DNA of 21,484 bases. It comes from Flavobacteriales bacterium (GTDB lineage Bacteria > Bacteroidota > Bacteroidia > Flavobacteriales_F > PHOS-HE28). Every line of letters begins with the position of its first letter. Within the stretch, counting starts at the first letter, position 1. A program made the translations under genes and the position numbers. The DNA lies in NCBI GenBank assembly GCA_016713865.1, contig JADJOG010000033.1:1-21484 (forward strand). Direction: 5' to 3'. Positions 1-8,472 of the stretch are shown here, piece by piece. A model generated the notes under the pieces. It saw only the letters and a list, made by a program, of their open reading frames with translations, was not told the DNA's origin and did no database searches.

Positions 1-399
1 GCGGTCAATTAGAGTTCGTGCATGTGGGCCGGCGCAGCGAAGAAGAGAACGTGTACCTCAAGGAGGTCTTCCCGGGCTTCGATGTGTTCCTGGTGAACGG
101 CCACACGGATGCGATGATGATCCCGCACATCCGCTACAAGGGGCGCACGATAGCATACATGGCCGATCTGCTGCCGAGCATCCACCACATCCCGCTGCCT
201 TGGGTAATGGCCTACGATACGCGCCCATTGCTCACCATGCAGGAGAAGTCGGACTTTCTGGAAGTGGCCGCCGACGAGGGCATCGTCCTCTCCTTCGAGC
301 GACCCGTGAACCAATGCAACGTTAGGAGCGCACCGAGAAGGGCGTTCGGCCAGGAGGCCTTCCCGTTGAGCGCGCTCTCGAACTTATTTTGCTCAATAG
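1..399 (+). CDS. MBL-fold metallo-hydrolase, C-terminal part (5' end outside window, frameshifted near 3' end)
   Basis: Reading enters the window already open; the in-frame codons before base 18 (encoding GQLEF) continue the protein, so the start lies upstream. The visible piece has the C-terminal half of a metallo-beta-lactamase-fold hydrolase: a GHTDAMM motif whose His is a typical metal ligand, then a MADLLPS segment whose Asp would bridge the metals, then FERPVNQC, where relatives usually have FEHDPVN. The His ligand is missing and two bases appear lost there. After base 323 the expected sequence ERTEKGVRPG is found in another frame, and EAFPLSAL returns in the first frame near base 354, so at least two compensating indels are present. 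The formal frame runs on to 557, but homology-like sequence stops near 380-400, just before the next gene. Substrate cannot be told. The exact 3' end is uncertain. Confidence 0.68.
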
Positions 400-407
400 A
401 GTGGCGC

Positions 408-1246
408 ATGACAACGATACGGGAGCAGCATCGACGAGCTTCTTACAAGCCTGAGGGAGCGCTTCCACAAATCCGCATATTTTGCCTTCATATGCTCATG
501 GATAGCTTGGAACTGGCGCGTGGTCGTTGTGCTGCTATGGACAAATTCAGCCAATGACCTGAATGTTTCGATTGTACAGTACATCGAAGATCATATTGAG
601 CCTTACCGCTCGCTCGGCTACCTTGGAACTGCTGCGCTCTTAGTACTGGCCCTGCCAGCCGCTGAGAGCATTGATTCAAATCTTCACTGCCTACGTTAAC
701 CGCCGTGGCACTGACAGTGTACTCGCGATAAAAGGTGAAGGAGGAGTATCAGTTCGCAACTACATAAGACTTCGGCAGGACTTCCAGGCAAGAACAACGT
801 TACTTGAAAACGTCCTCAAGCAAGAGCAGACGACACAGGAAGAAGCGCAGAAAACAAAAACGGCACTCTTGACTATGGAGGTAAAGGCAAGTGAGACGAC
901 CAATCAACTTGACACTACCACAACATTTTGTATCGGTGAGGAGATGTAGATTCTGAATGGATGGTGGAGGAACGACTATGAAGACACTGTGAAGAAGATA
1001 AAGGGAAGCGAAATATTCAGAATCGAAAATGGAAAATACATCATCGTAGATGTCGTTGCCGCACGCCCACAGAACGAGAGACACATGTTCAACATTGTTG
1101 GATTCTCCTACTATCTTCCACAAAAGGAGATGTACTTCGTCAAGGAGCTAACTCAAGAGCAGAAGCGCCTTCGCGACCCGCGGAGCATATCAGCTTCAAT
1201 AGCCTCCAATTCGACAGTTACGAAAAGCGTCCCTTACTGGAACTGA
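408..1246 (+). pseudogene. Broken gene for a membrane-anchored coiled-coil protein of unknown family
   Basis: I do not recognise the family. Reconstruction starts at ATG 408, shifts frame near 425, and reads IDELLTSLRERF followed by a hydrophobic segment containing FICSWIAWNW and VVVVLLW, then a second one containing YLGTAALLVLALP (to about 660). After another frame change near 660-680 comes a hydrophilic part with a likely coiled coil (about 770-900, rich in Glu, Gln, Lys and Thr). A TAG at 947-949 interrupts, and the same frame continues with LNGWWRND and a beta-rich C-terminal domain (IFRIENGKYIIVDVVAA) to TGA 1246. A further 29-codon open run in another frame ends at TAA 1329 and could be the true C-terminus. 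The protein would have two membrane helices, a coiled-coil stalk and a C-terminal domain of about 90 residues. Base composition is clearly AT-richer than the neighbours, hinting at acquisition. Function unknown; no partner gene is visible. Confidence 0.5.
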
Positions 1247-1498
1247 AAATGGAACTACTTTGTCAGGTACACTCGATAGAAATGAACAGCTGAACGGTAA
1301 CCGTCATGCTTTTGGCGGTGCTGTGGAATAAACTGAATGGGACACTGGCGCATTGCTCCCGAAAGCCGGAAAATCCAACAACCACAGCATCACGCAATCG
1401 GCATCAGTTTTCGGTTCGTATTGCGAGAACCTAGAAGCTGTGGACGTCACTTACCATCGGTCTCCCAGCTGTTGCTCTTCACTGGCCCCCTTATCGCT

Positions 1499-3640
1499 TC
1501 ATTCAAACACGAATGCGCCTTGCCACTTGATGTCGTGTACCGCGAATCCGTGCTGCTCGGCCCAGCGGCTCACCAAAGCACGGTCCTTCCAGGGCAGATC
1601 GGCACTCAGTACGAATCGGCTGGTCTGGCTCGCGAGCAGCGCCACCTCTGCTTCGCTGATGGCCGGTTGTCCATGAAGGACGATGGCATCGTAGCGGCCA
1701 AACGCTTCGGCGGATTGCGTGCCATCGTGAAAAAGCACATTCAACCGAGGTGTTCGCACACACCAGCTGCCATGAGCACATCGGCGTGCTCCAGAATAGA
1801 ATCGCCATGGTTATCGGTACCGGCCGGCACTATGCGCGAAATGCCGAATGCTCGAGCATGGCGCTCCACTTTGGCCATCACGCGCGCATCGGCGAGCAGG
1901 CTGTCTGCCGAAGAGACCAAGACAAGGGTTCGGCCTGTTGCGAAACCAGCGACAAAGCCGCGCGATTGATCGTACAACACCATGGCGTCGCGTTCACGCG
2001 CTGCATCGGCGCGGAGCCCCCAGCCGACCAGCAAGGCCATGCATGAACCAAGAGCCGCGAACCGGGCCGCGCTCCAACGCCATTGCCACCACGCGCCAGC
2101 AGACAGGATCAACACGTACCCGATAATCGCTTCGGCCCAACTGGTTTGCGCACCGCTAGATGAGGCGAAGGGCAGCTGCGCGACAAAGCCGGTTGCCACA
2201 TCCACTTCGCCAGCCGCTGGTGACACCGCAAACCAGCGATTCCGATGCATCGCTCACGAATGGCACGGCATGCAACTGCGATCAACGCGACGCCCCCATA
2301 CACGGGAAGGCCGCGACAACGACCACCACAGGATCCGCTGGCAGGAACCAGATGGGGAAACCCTTGAAGCATGAGCGAAACCGGCGTGGTGAGCAGTTGC
2401 GCCGAGATCGACATGACCGCGAGCGACCACACCTTGCGCACGAATCCATTGCTCGGAGACCACAGCTTCTCCATGGGCCGATGGAACAGGATGATGCCCA
2501 AGACCGCAAGGAAAGAGGCGAGGCTCGCCTGTTCCTGATGGTAGCAGCCGGATTCAAACCTGCCAGCACCAGTGCGGCAGCGAAGAGGCTGTTCAATGAA
2601 TCGGTGCGCGCCTGCGCGATCCCTGCCAGCGTGAACAAGCTGAACATGGCCGTCGCGCGCATCACGCTAGGCGCTGCACCGGTGAGGCCCGCATAGAACC
2701 AGAGGAAGCAGCACGAGCAGGCCCCGTAAGATCGCCTGGGCCCAACCCCATCGGCCCAACCATCGCAACGCACTTGTATCACAATGCAGATTGAGACCCA
2801 CATGCATGCCCGATACAGCGAGCACATGAATGGTACCGCTGCGCACGAAGGCATCCTTCCGCTCGCCATCAAGCTCATCGCGCTCGCCAGCCCCAAGGCC
2901 TTGACCAATGCCGCCTCGCGCGCATTCAGGCCGCTTTGCGCCAACCAAGCGCCCACCTGCGCCCGGATGCCAGCGAACCAATCGGTCCAACCGCCATGGT
3001 GCGCAACCACGCTCCAACGCCCGCCGAATGCAGCCAGTTCATGCGCGATGCCCTGCTAGCCGCCCATTGCCGCCGATCGAATCCGCCAGGATCGGGTATG
3101 CGATTGATTGCCTGCAAGCTTCCCGAAACCAGCAAGCGATCACCGCTGATGACCTGTCATCCGCCTCTTTCCGGAAGGTGAGCAGCACGCCCTCTGGCTT
3201 CTCAACCGAATCGTCGCTCCATGAAAGCGATGAGTGTGGCATTTCGGCGGTTACCGCCCTGTCGCCCGCCCGGTTCACCTGCTCACCCACACGGCGCCGG
3301 TGGCCTCGCCCGAGAGAACATTCGAGGCATGGAGCGCATCGTTGCGCGGTGATCGGTAGGCTTGCCAAGCCGCACCGTAGGCCATCAGCCAGAACGTGAG
3401 CATCGCGCCGCGGCGCCAAAGACGAGCTGGATCCGTTGGCAAGAGCATCATGAGGAGCAACAGGACCGAGCTTGCCGCAAGCAGGAACATGGCGGGCTCC
3501 GGACGGGGCTCGGTGCCGGTTGCCACTGCCACGCCAAGCACGAAGGGCCATGCCAGGCGCAGCATCGGTGCGCGGCGTATCGCGCTCCACGGTCCGAACA
3601 GATCGGCCCACGAACATGCCTGCCAGTGGCGCTGCGGCAA
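1499..3640 (-). pseudogene. comEC: ComEC/Rec2 family DNA-uptake channel, split by many frame changes
   Basis: ComEC forms the inner-membrane channel that brings single-stranded DNA into the cell during natural transformation. Pieces appear in the right order on this strand but in shifting frames. The N-terminal membrane region includes MLRLAWPFVLG and resembles DUF4131. Then come the soluble OB-like segment with LLVSGSLQAINR, the hallmark HVLAVSGMHVGL (near 2790), WFYAGLTGAAPSVMRA with further membrane helices, AQLLTTPVSLMLQGFP (near 2380), and a C-terminal soluble region ending at TGA 1499. Total length, about 710 codons, fits full-length Bacteroidota ComEC. At least seven frame changes are needed. 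Because residues on both sides of each break stay conserved, the breaks are either recent or assembly errors. The start is uncertain: the first piece opens with TTG at 3640, while ATG at 3618 lies in another frame. It is possibly silent in vivo if the indels are real. Confidence 0.83.
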
Positions 3641-4891
3641 ATGCCCGCGCGATCAGGCCGCTTCCGTTCGCCGCACCAACGCGCGGGCAGGCCCAACCAC
3701 CCACCGAAGCGCCGCAGCCGACGCGGCCGCATCGCCTACTTCCTTTTCCTGTCCGTATTCACCATCGCCTTGGTAGAGATCGGTGCGCGCTGGTACCTGA
3801 GCAACGTGCTGCAGAAGAGCAGCGAGAACAAGTTCCGTTTCAACAGCTACCGCGTGTATGAGCATGTGCCGGGCTTCCGCGAAGGCGATGGCGAGCGCGA
3901 TTGGATCGAGATCAACGGCCAGGGATTCCGCCGGTCGCAGGAGGTATCGATCGCGAAGCCCGCTGGAACCAAGCGCGTGTTCTTCCTCGGTGGCTCGGCG
4001 GCGCACGGCATCACGAGCGCTGCACCCTACCCGGTGGTGCACATCTATCAGGATGAGACGGTTGATGCGCATCTCGAGCGCATGCTCAAGGAGGCTTTGC
4101 CCGGCCAGAAAGTGGAGGTGATCAATGCCGCGGTAACGGGCTATCAGGTGTTCCAGCACACGCAATACCTGCTCACGGAGTTGCTGGCCTATCGCCCGGA
4201 CCTGGTGATCTTCTTCGATGGGAACAACGATCATTTCGTGAACGACACGAACTACCGCTACATGACCGACTTCCGATATCAGTTCTGGAAGCCCTACTTG
4301 CAGGAGCCGAGTTTCAGCGGCACCTGGATGAGCTTCGCCAGCTGGATGTCGAAGTACAGTGGCGCCTTCCGTGGTTACCTCGCGTGGAAGATGACGCGCG
4401 ATGCGATCAAGGAAGGCATGCGCGTGGATTGGCAAGGCGCCTATGTGGACGATGCCACCACGATCAGCAACCACAAGAAGGTGGCGCGCGATCAATACCT
4501 GCGCGCGATAGACGATAACCTCTTCCTGCTCGCGCGCGACAGCATCAAGGCCATCGTATGCCTTCAGCCCGCTCGTGATGCGCGATACCGCGCGCTATCG
4601 GCCAACGAACGCGCATTCCTGCACACCGACCGCAACGTGGCCGCGCTCTATCCCGTGGTGGTCGAGGAACTCAAGGAAGTGACCGGTCGCTGGGGCGTGC
4701 CCTTCGCCGACCTGAACCCTGCGATGAATGATCCGCGCTGGGATGGTGAGCAATTGCTGATCGACTATTGCCACTTGAGCGCCAAGGGCGGCGAGGCGTG
4801 CGCTTCGGCACTGTTGCCGCTTGTGATCGATGCGCTCATCGGAACAAGCACTACCGACACGCTCAGCAGGCCTGCAGCGTCAGGCATTTGA
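3641..4891 (+). CDS. Membrane-anchored SGNH/GDSL-family hydrolase
   Basis: This is a 416-residue protein with a short basic N-terminus, one membrane helix at about residues 30-48 (IAYFLFLSVFTIALVEIG) and a large domain probably outside the cytoplasm. SGNH blocks are visible: FFLGGSAAHG with nucleophile Ser119, INAAVTGYQ supplying the oxyanion Gly, GNNDH with Asn195, and DYCHLSAKG giving the Asp375/His378 pair. Such enzymes add or remove acyl groups on glycans or lipids; the substrate cannot be read here. ATG 3641 is preferred because codons upstream of it (open back to 3362) overlap the comEC 5' region and are Arg/Gln-rich, non-protein-like sequence. The gene diverges from comEC with almost no spacer and overlaps the 3' end of the convergent methyltransferase gene by 29 bases. 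SGNH proteins of this kind are often found with carbamoyltransferase/SxtJ genes, which lie about 8 kb downstream here, so a role in surface-glycan modification is inferred. Confidence 0.75.
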   Translation: MPARSGRFRSPHQRAGRPNHPPKRRSRRGRIAYFLFLSVFTIALVEIGARWYLSNVLQKSSENKFRFNSYRVYEHVPGFREGDGERDWIEINGQGFRRSQEVSIAKPAGTKRVFFLGGSAAHGITSAAPYPVVHIYQDETVDAHLERMLKEALPGQKVEVINAAVTGYQVFQHTQYLLTELLAYRPDLVIFFDGNNDHFVNDTNYRYMTDFRYQFWKPYLQEPSFSGTWMSFASWMSKYSGAFRGYLAWKMTRDAIKEGMRVDWQGAYVDDATTISNHKKVARDQYLRAIDDNLFLLARDSIKAIVCLQPARDARYRALSANERAFLHTDRNVAALYPVVVEELKEVTGRWGVPFADLNPAMNDPRWDGEQLLIDYCHLSAKGGEACASALLPLVIDALIGTSTTDTLSRPAASGI

Positions 4892-6061
4892 GGTAGCGCG
4901 ACTCAGGCACGCCCCAAAGCACAGGGTGATCCGGTGGCTGCCCGCCATCATTCAGTTCCCGCAATCGGCGGCCCGCATCGCGCGCGGCCTCATCGACCAT
5001 CTGCCGGAACATGCGCGGCGACATGTGCTGCGAGCAGCTGCACGTGACCAGGACGCCACCGGGCGGCAGGCATTTGAGCGCGCAGGTCGATCTCCTTATA
5101 GCCGCGTAAGCGTTCTCCATGGCGCTCTTGCTCTTCGCGAAGGCAGGAGGATCAAGCACGATGGCATCCTACTGCTTGCCTGTGCGCGCGGCATCGGTAA
5201 GGAAGTCGAACACATTAGCCTCTTGGAAAGCACAATCCGTGAAACCGTTCAATTCAGCGTTGCGCGTGGCCAAGCGCACGGCCTCGCCGCTGATATCGAG
5301 CCGAGCACTTCTGCAGCACAGCCCTTCGCCGCGTGCAGGCCGAAGCCACCGGTATGCGTGAAGCAATCGAGCACACGCAGGCCCTGGCCCCATTGCTGCA
5401 CACCGATGTGATTGCGCACTTGATCCAGGAAATGCCCGGTCTTCTGCCCTTCAGCGATATCGGCATGCATGAGCACCGCAGCGTCGCCTTCTCCCTCGGT
5501 GATCACCAATTCCGTGCGAAAAGGACCGCCAACAGGGCCTTTCTCCAATGGCAAGCCCTCCTTCTCCCGGATGGCCACATCGTTGCGCAGGTAGATGCCA
5601 TCGGGCTTCACGAACTCGTGCAGCGCATCCAGCACCGCATCGCGCCATCGCTCCATGCCAAGGGTCAGGAACTGAACGCTCAACACACGCTTTCCATCGC
5701 GCGCATCAACGAAGAGGTCGGCTACGAGGCCCGGCAGGAAATCGCTCTCACCGAAGACCACGCGGCAACTCCCCTTCATGCCCATGCGCTGCCGATGCGC
5801 CCATGCCTGCTGGATGCGCGCACGGATGAAGGGCTTGCCCACGCGCTCGTTCGGATCGGTGGTGAGCAGCCGCACACGGATCATGCTCGCCGGGTTGATG
5901 TAGCCCTGACCGAGCGGACGCCACTTCGAATCGGCCACCTGCACCACATCGCCCGGCGCATAGCTGCCCTCCTCTTTGAGCACTTGCGTGGCGAAGACCC
6001 ATGGATGGCCATCGCGGATGCGATCGCCGGTATCGTTGATGCGGATGCGGGCCTGTGCCAT
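4863..6061 (-). CDS. rlmI: RlmI-like class I SAM-dependent rRNA methyltransferase, frameshifted with one in-frame stop
   Basis: The reconstructed length, about 399 codons, matches RlmI/COG1092 enzymes (E. coli RlmI, which makes m5C1962 in 23S rRNA, has 396). An N-terminal PUA-like RNA-binding domain (DGHPWVFATQV, GDVVQVAD, GQGYINP) is followed by the RlmI-like middle region and the Rossmann methyltransferase with GHFLDQVRNH, VLDCFTHTGGFGLHAA (SAM loop), LDISGEAVRLA, DAIVLDPPAFAKSK and GGVLVTCSCSQHM, where the Cys in TCSCS is the expected catalytic position. The frame changes near 5300, and a compensating pair of changes lies near 5070-5100, where GYKEIDLRA is seen in another frame. A TAG at 5169-5171 replaces the aromatic codon expected just before DAIVLDPP. 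The start ATG at 6061 is two bases from the stop of the upstream spoIID-like gene, so the two are probably co-transcribed. I assume the gene is functional and the sequence faulty. Confidence 0.8.
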
Positions 6062-6063
6062 GC

Positions 6064-7284
6064 TCAGTGATTGCGCGGACCCGCTCCTCCGCGCCCGATG
6101 GCACGGAAGGGGTCCGCATCGTCGCGGAAGAAATCGAGCGTGCCAAGATCAACGAGGTGCACGCTGGTGTAGTAGTGATGCAGGATGTCCGTGTAGCTGA
6201 GGCCAGCTCTCGCCATGGCCATGGCCCCTTCCTGGCAAAGGCCCACCGCATGGCCGAAGCCGCGACCGACCAATCGCACCTGATCGCCTTCGGAGAGCAC
6301 TGCGAAGTGCGTGCTCTTCAGCTTGAGGTCCTCGCGGATCTCCTTCAGCGGGAACAAGGGCCAGCCGTTGCCGAAATAGACGGATCGGCACTGCGGCTCG
6401 AATTCGAGAAGCATGCGCTGCTGCGCGCTATCGGCCGCCGCGAACCCGAAGCGCCGATTGAAATAGCCCAGCCATTCGCTGCGGCTGAAGGTGCGCTCCC
6501 ATACCGCGTGCTTGCCGCCCACGCAGAACGTATCGCGCACCGCGCGGAGATAGGGCTGATGCTTCGTCCAGAGATCCTCGGCGTTCATGGTCTCGCCGCC
6601 GCAATTGCTATGGAAAGTGGCATGGATCAGCTTGATCTCCGAATCGACGATCACCAGCGAGCGCGTGGACTCCACGGCCATCCGGATACTGTCGTTGCGA
6701 TTGCGGCCATGATACACCTGGCAATGCACGCCATCGCACAGCTCGAATCCATCGGCGATGTGCTTGCGCTGATTGGTGAGCGCGTAGGTGCGGCAACTCA
6801 CCGCCTGCAGCTTGTAATACTCCTGGTGGTGCGCCTTGCCCGCTTCGGCGCTGACCACGCCTGCGGTATAGGCTTCGAGCGGCACCTTGTTCACCAGCAT
6901 CAGATCCGCGCCGGAAACGCTCGCTTCGATGCGGCCGGGATACTCGCGCTCCACCTCGTTCTTGTTCCCTGCCTTCAGCCGGATAGCGCCATGGCCTGCC
7001 ACGGGCACCAGCTCGATGCGCTTGGCCGTGAAGCTCATGCTCAGCGAGCGCGCGGTGAGCTGCTTGCCCGCCACCTCGATGCGCAACCCATCGGTGGGCT
7101 TCAGCTCGCCTTTCGCGACGCCATCGGCCATCACCTTGCAATTCGCGCGCGCCGGCATGGCCAGCACCTGGGTGGTGGTGCGGCCACGGAACAGACCGAT
7201 GCGCATGGACCGCTCAGTCACGCCATCCTGCGCAGCGGCTTGAAACGCAGCGAGAGCGAGCACGAAAAGGAGCGATTGCTTCAT
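6064..7284 (-). CDS. Secreted SpoIID/LytB-domain protein
   Basis: This intact 406-residue protein starts with a signal peptide (MKQSLLFVLALAAFQAAAQ). Residues about 130-245 hold the SpoIID/LytB signature: VPLEAYTAGVVSAEAG, where Glu147 aligns with the catalytic Glu of SpoIID, then QAVSCRTYAL, CDGVHCQVYHG, and FHSNCGGET, which corresponds to the usual STSGG-type loop. A second conserved block, GRGFGHAVGLCQEGA, is at about 340-354. SpoIID is a lytic transglycosylase that cleaves peptidoglycan lacking stem peptides, in spore engulfment of Firmicutes. Homologues in non-spore-forming diderms probably remodel periplasmic peptidoglycan. The extra Cys residues (182, 188, 228, 350) may form disulfides or bind metal. 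It sits between lpxB and the methyltransferase gene; a TAnnTTCG element 28 bases upstream could give it its own promoter. Confidence 0.85.
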   Translation of the reverse strand: MKQSLLFVLALAAFQAAAQDGVTERSMRIGLFRGRTTTQVLAMPARANCKVMADGVAKGELKPTDGLRIEVAGKQLTARSLSMSFTAKRIELVPVAGHGAIRLKAGNKNEVEREYPGRIEASVSGADLMLVNKVPLEAYTAGVVSAEAGKAHHQEYYKLQAVSCRTYALTNQRKHIADGFELCDGVHCQVYHGRNRNDSIRMAVESTRSLVIVDSEIKLIHATFHSNCGGETMNAEDLWTKHQPYLRAVRDTFCVGGKHAVWERTFSRSEWLGYFNRRFGFAAADSAQQRMLLEFEPQCRSVYFGNGWPLFPLKEIREDLKLKSTHFAVLSEGDQVRLVGRGFGHAVGLCQEGAMAMARAGLSYTDILHHYYTSVHLVDLGTLDFFRDDADPFRAIGRGGAGPRNH

Positions 7285-7311
7285 CGGGAGCTGCCCTAAG
7301 ACAGCCGGGCG

Positions 7312-7319
7312 CGAAACTA
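7312..7319 (-). promoter_or_regulatory. Candidate -7 element upstream of the spoIID-like gene
   Basis: On the minus strand this reads TAGTTTCG, a one-mismatch match to the Bacteroidota -7 consensus TAnnTTTG, 28 bases before the spoIID-like start and inside the 54-base gap after lpxB. No convincing -33 TTG is seen at the right distance. It resembles elements before lpdA, the GT4 gene and wza, all ending in TTCG. Confidence 0.3.
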
Positions 7320-7338
7320 CCGGGATGAGCTGCGGGCC

Positions 7339-8472
7339 TTAGTCGGCGGCATGCAGACTTTTCCACACGGCCGAAGCCACCTTCGCCGAGGCCCCGGGGC
7401 CGCCAAGCTTCGTTCTCAACGCATCAAAGTCGGCGATCATGCGCGTGCGATCCGGCCCATCGGCGATCAGCTTGCCCAGCTCGGCCGACATCGTCTCAAC
7501 CGTGAGCTCCGATTGGATCAGCTCGCGCACCACCTCGCGATCCATGATCAGGTTCACGAGGCTGATGTACTTGATATCGACCAGGCGCTTGGCGATCCAC
7601 ACATTGAGCGCGCCGCCGCTGTAACACACCACCTCGGGCACACCGAACAGCGCCGTCTCCAACGTGGCGGTGCCGCTGGCCACCAGTGCGGCGCGCGCCT
7701 GGCGCAGCACATCGTAGGTGCGGCCCTTCACCATGCTGATGGGCGCGCCTGCCAGATGCGGGGCATAAAGCTCATCGGGCACCGAGGGTGCGGCAGCGAG
7801 CACGAAGCGGTGCTCGGGGAACCGCAGCGCCACCTGCACCATCAAGGGCAGCATGCGCGCGATCTCCTGCTTGCGGCTTCCTGGCAACAAAGCCACGATC
7901 GGCCTGCCATCAGCATCCGGCAGCGGAAGCATCTCGCTCTTGCCCTCCTGCTCGATCGCATCGAGCAACGGATGCCCCACGAAATCGACAGGCATTCCAT
8001 AGCGCGCGTACCAATCGGACTCGAACGGAAGGATGCAGTACAAGCGATCGACCACGCGCTTGATGGTATGCACGCGGCCTTTCTTCCACGCCCATACCTG
8101 CGGACTGATGTAGTAATGGACAGGAATCCCCTTCGCGTGCGCCCACTCGGCGATGCGCAGGTTGAAGCCGGGATAATCGATGAGGATGATCGCGTCGGGC
8201 TTGAAGACCTCGATGTCGCGCTTGCACGCATCAATGTTGCGAAGGATGGTGCGCAGGTTCATGATCACCTGCGTGAATCCCATGAAGGCGAGATCCCGAT
8301 AATGCTTCACCACTTCAGCGCCGGCCGCCGCCATGCGATCGCCACCCCATGCACGGATGAGAAGCGGCGAATGACCAGTTGCGCTCGCAGCTGCACGGAG
8401 CTCGCGCACGAGATTGCCGCCATGCAGGTCGCCGCTGGCCTCACCCGCGATGATGTAGATGCGCTTGCTCAC
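7339..8472 (-). CDS. lpxB: Lipid-A-disaccharide synthase
   Basis: LpxB joins UDP-2,3-diacylglucosamine and lipid X to form the beta-1,6 lipid A disaccharide, at the cytoplasmic face of the inner membrane. The 377-residue protein is intact and of typical length for the GT19 family. Visible family signatures are AGEASGDLHGGNLV near the N-terminus, a GGDRMAAAG segment, IDYPGFNLRIA, HYYISPQVWAW with basic residues following, ALLPGSRKQEI (the turn between the two Rossmann-like halves), and SGTATLETAL followed by PEVVCY in the C-terminal donor-binding domain. Its ATG overlaps the stop of the upstream small membrane protein gene by four bases, so translation is probably coupled, giving an operon with surE upstream. 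It shows that the organism makes lipid A-based LPS. Confidence 0.96.
   Translation of the reverse strand: MSKRIYIIAGEASGDLHGGNLVRELRAAASATGHSPLLIRAWGGDRMAAAGAEVVKHYRDLAFMGFTQVIMNLRTILRNIDACKRDIEVFKPDAIILIDYPGFNLRIAEWAHAKGIPVHYYISPQVWAWKKGRVHTIKRVVDRLYCILPFESDWYARYGMPVDFVGHPLLDAIEQEGKSEMLPLPDADGRPIVALLPGSRKQEIARMLPLMVQVALRFPEHRFVLAAAPSVPDELYAPHLAGAPISMVKGRTYDVLRQARAALVASGTATLETALFGVPEVVCYSGGALNVWIAKRLVDIKYISLVNLIMDREVVRELIQSELTVETMSAELGKLIADGPDRTRMIADFDALRTKLGGPGASAKVASAVWKSLHAAD

Noticed and set aside
1332..1498. Possible small gene or RNA between the membrane protein and the comEC 3' end
   Set aside because: No open frame with convincing content, no strong hairpin with a T tract; it looks like a short convergent spacer.
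1337..2374. Plus-strand open frames in the region of the broken comEC gene
   Set aside because: They have no recognisable motifs, while the minus strand shows ComEC family sequence throughout.
3362..3640. N-terminal extension of the SGNH protein to 3362
   Set aside because: The added residues are Arg/Gln/His-rich without order, overlap the conserved 5' region of comEC, and precede a normal membrane anchor. ATG 3641 gives a sensible protein.
6055..7299. Long plus-strand open frame opposite the SpoIID-like gene
   Set aside because: It is the antisense of a gene with clear domains; the product is rich in Ala, His, Arg and Leu with no family motifs, as expected of high-GC shadows. The same applies to open frames at 7351-8496, 8719-9681 and 5333-6070 on the plus strand.
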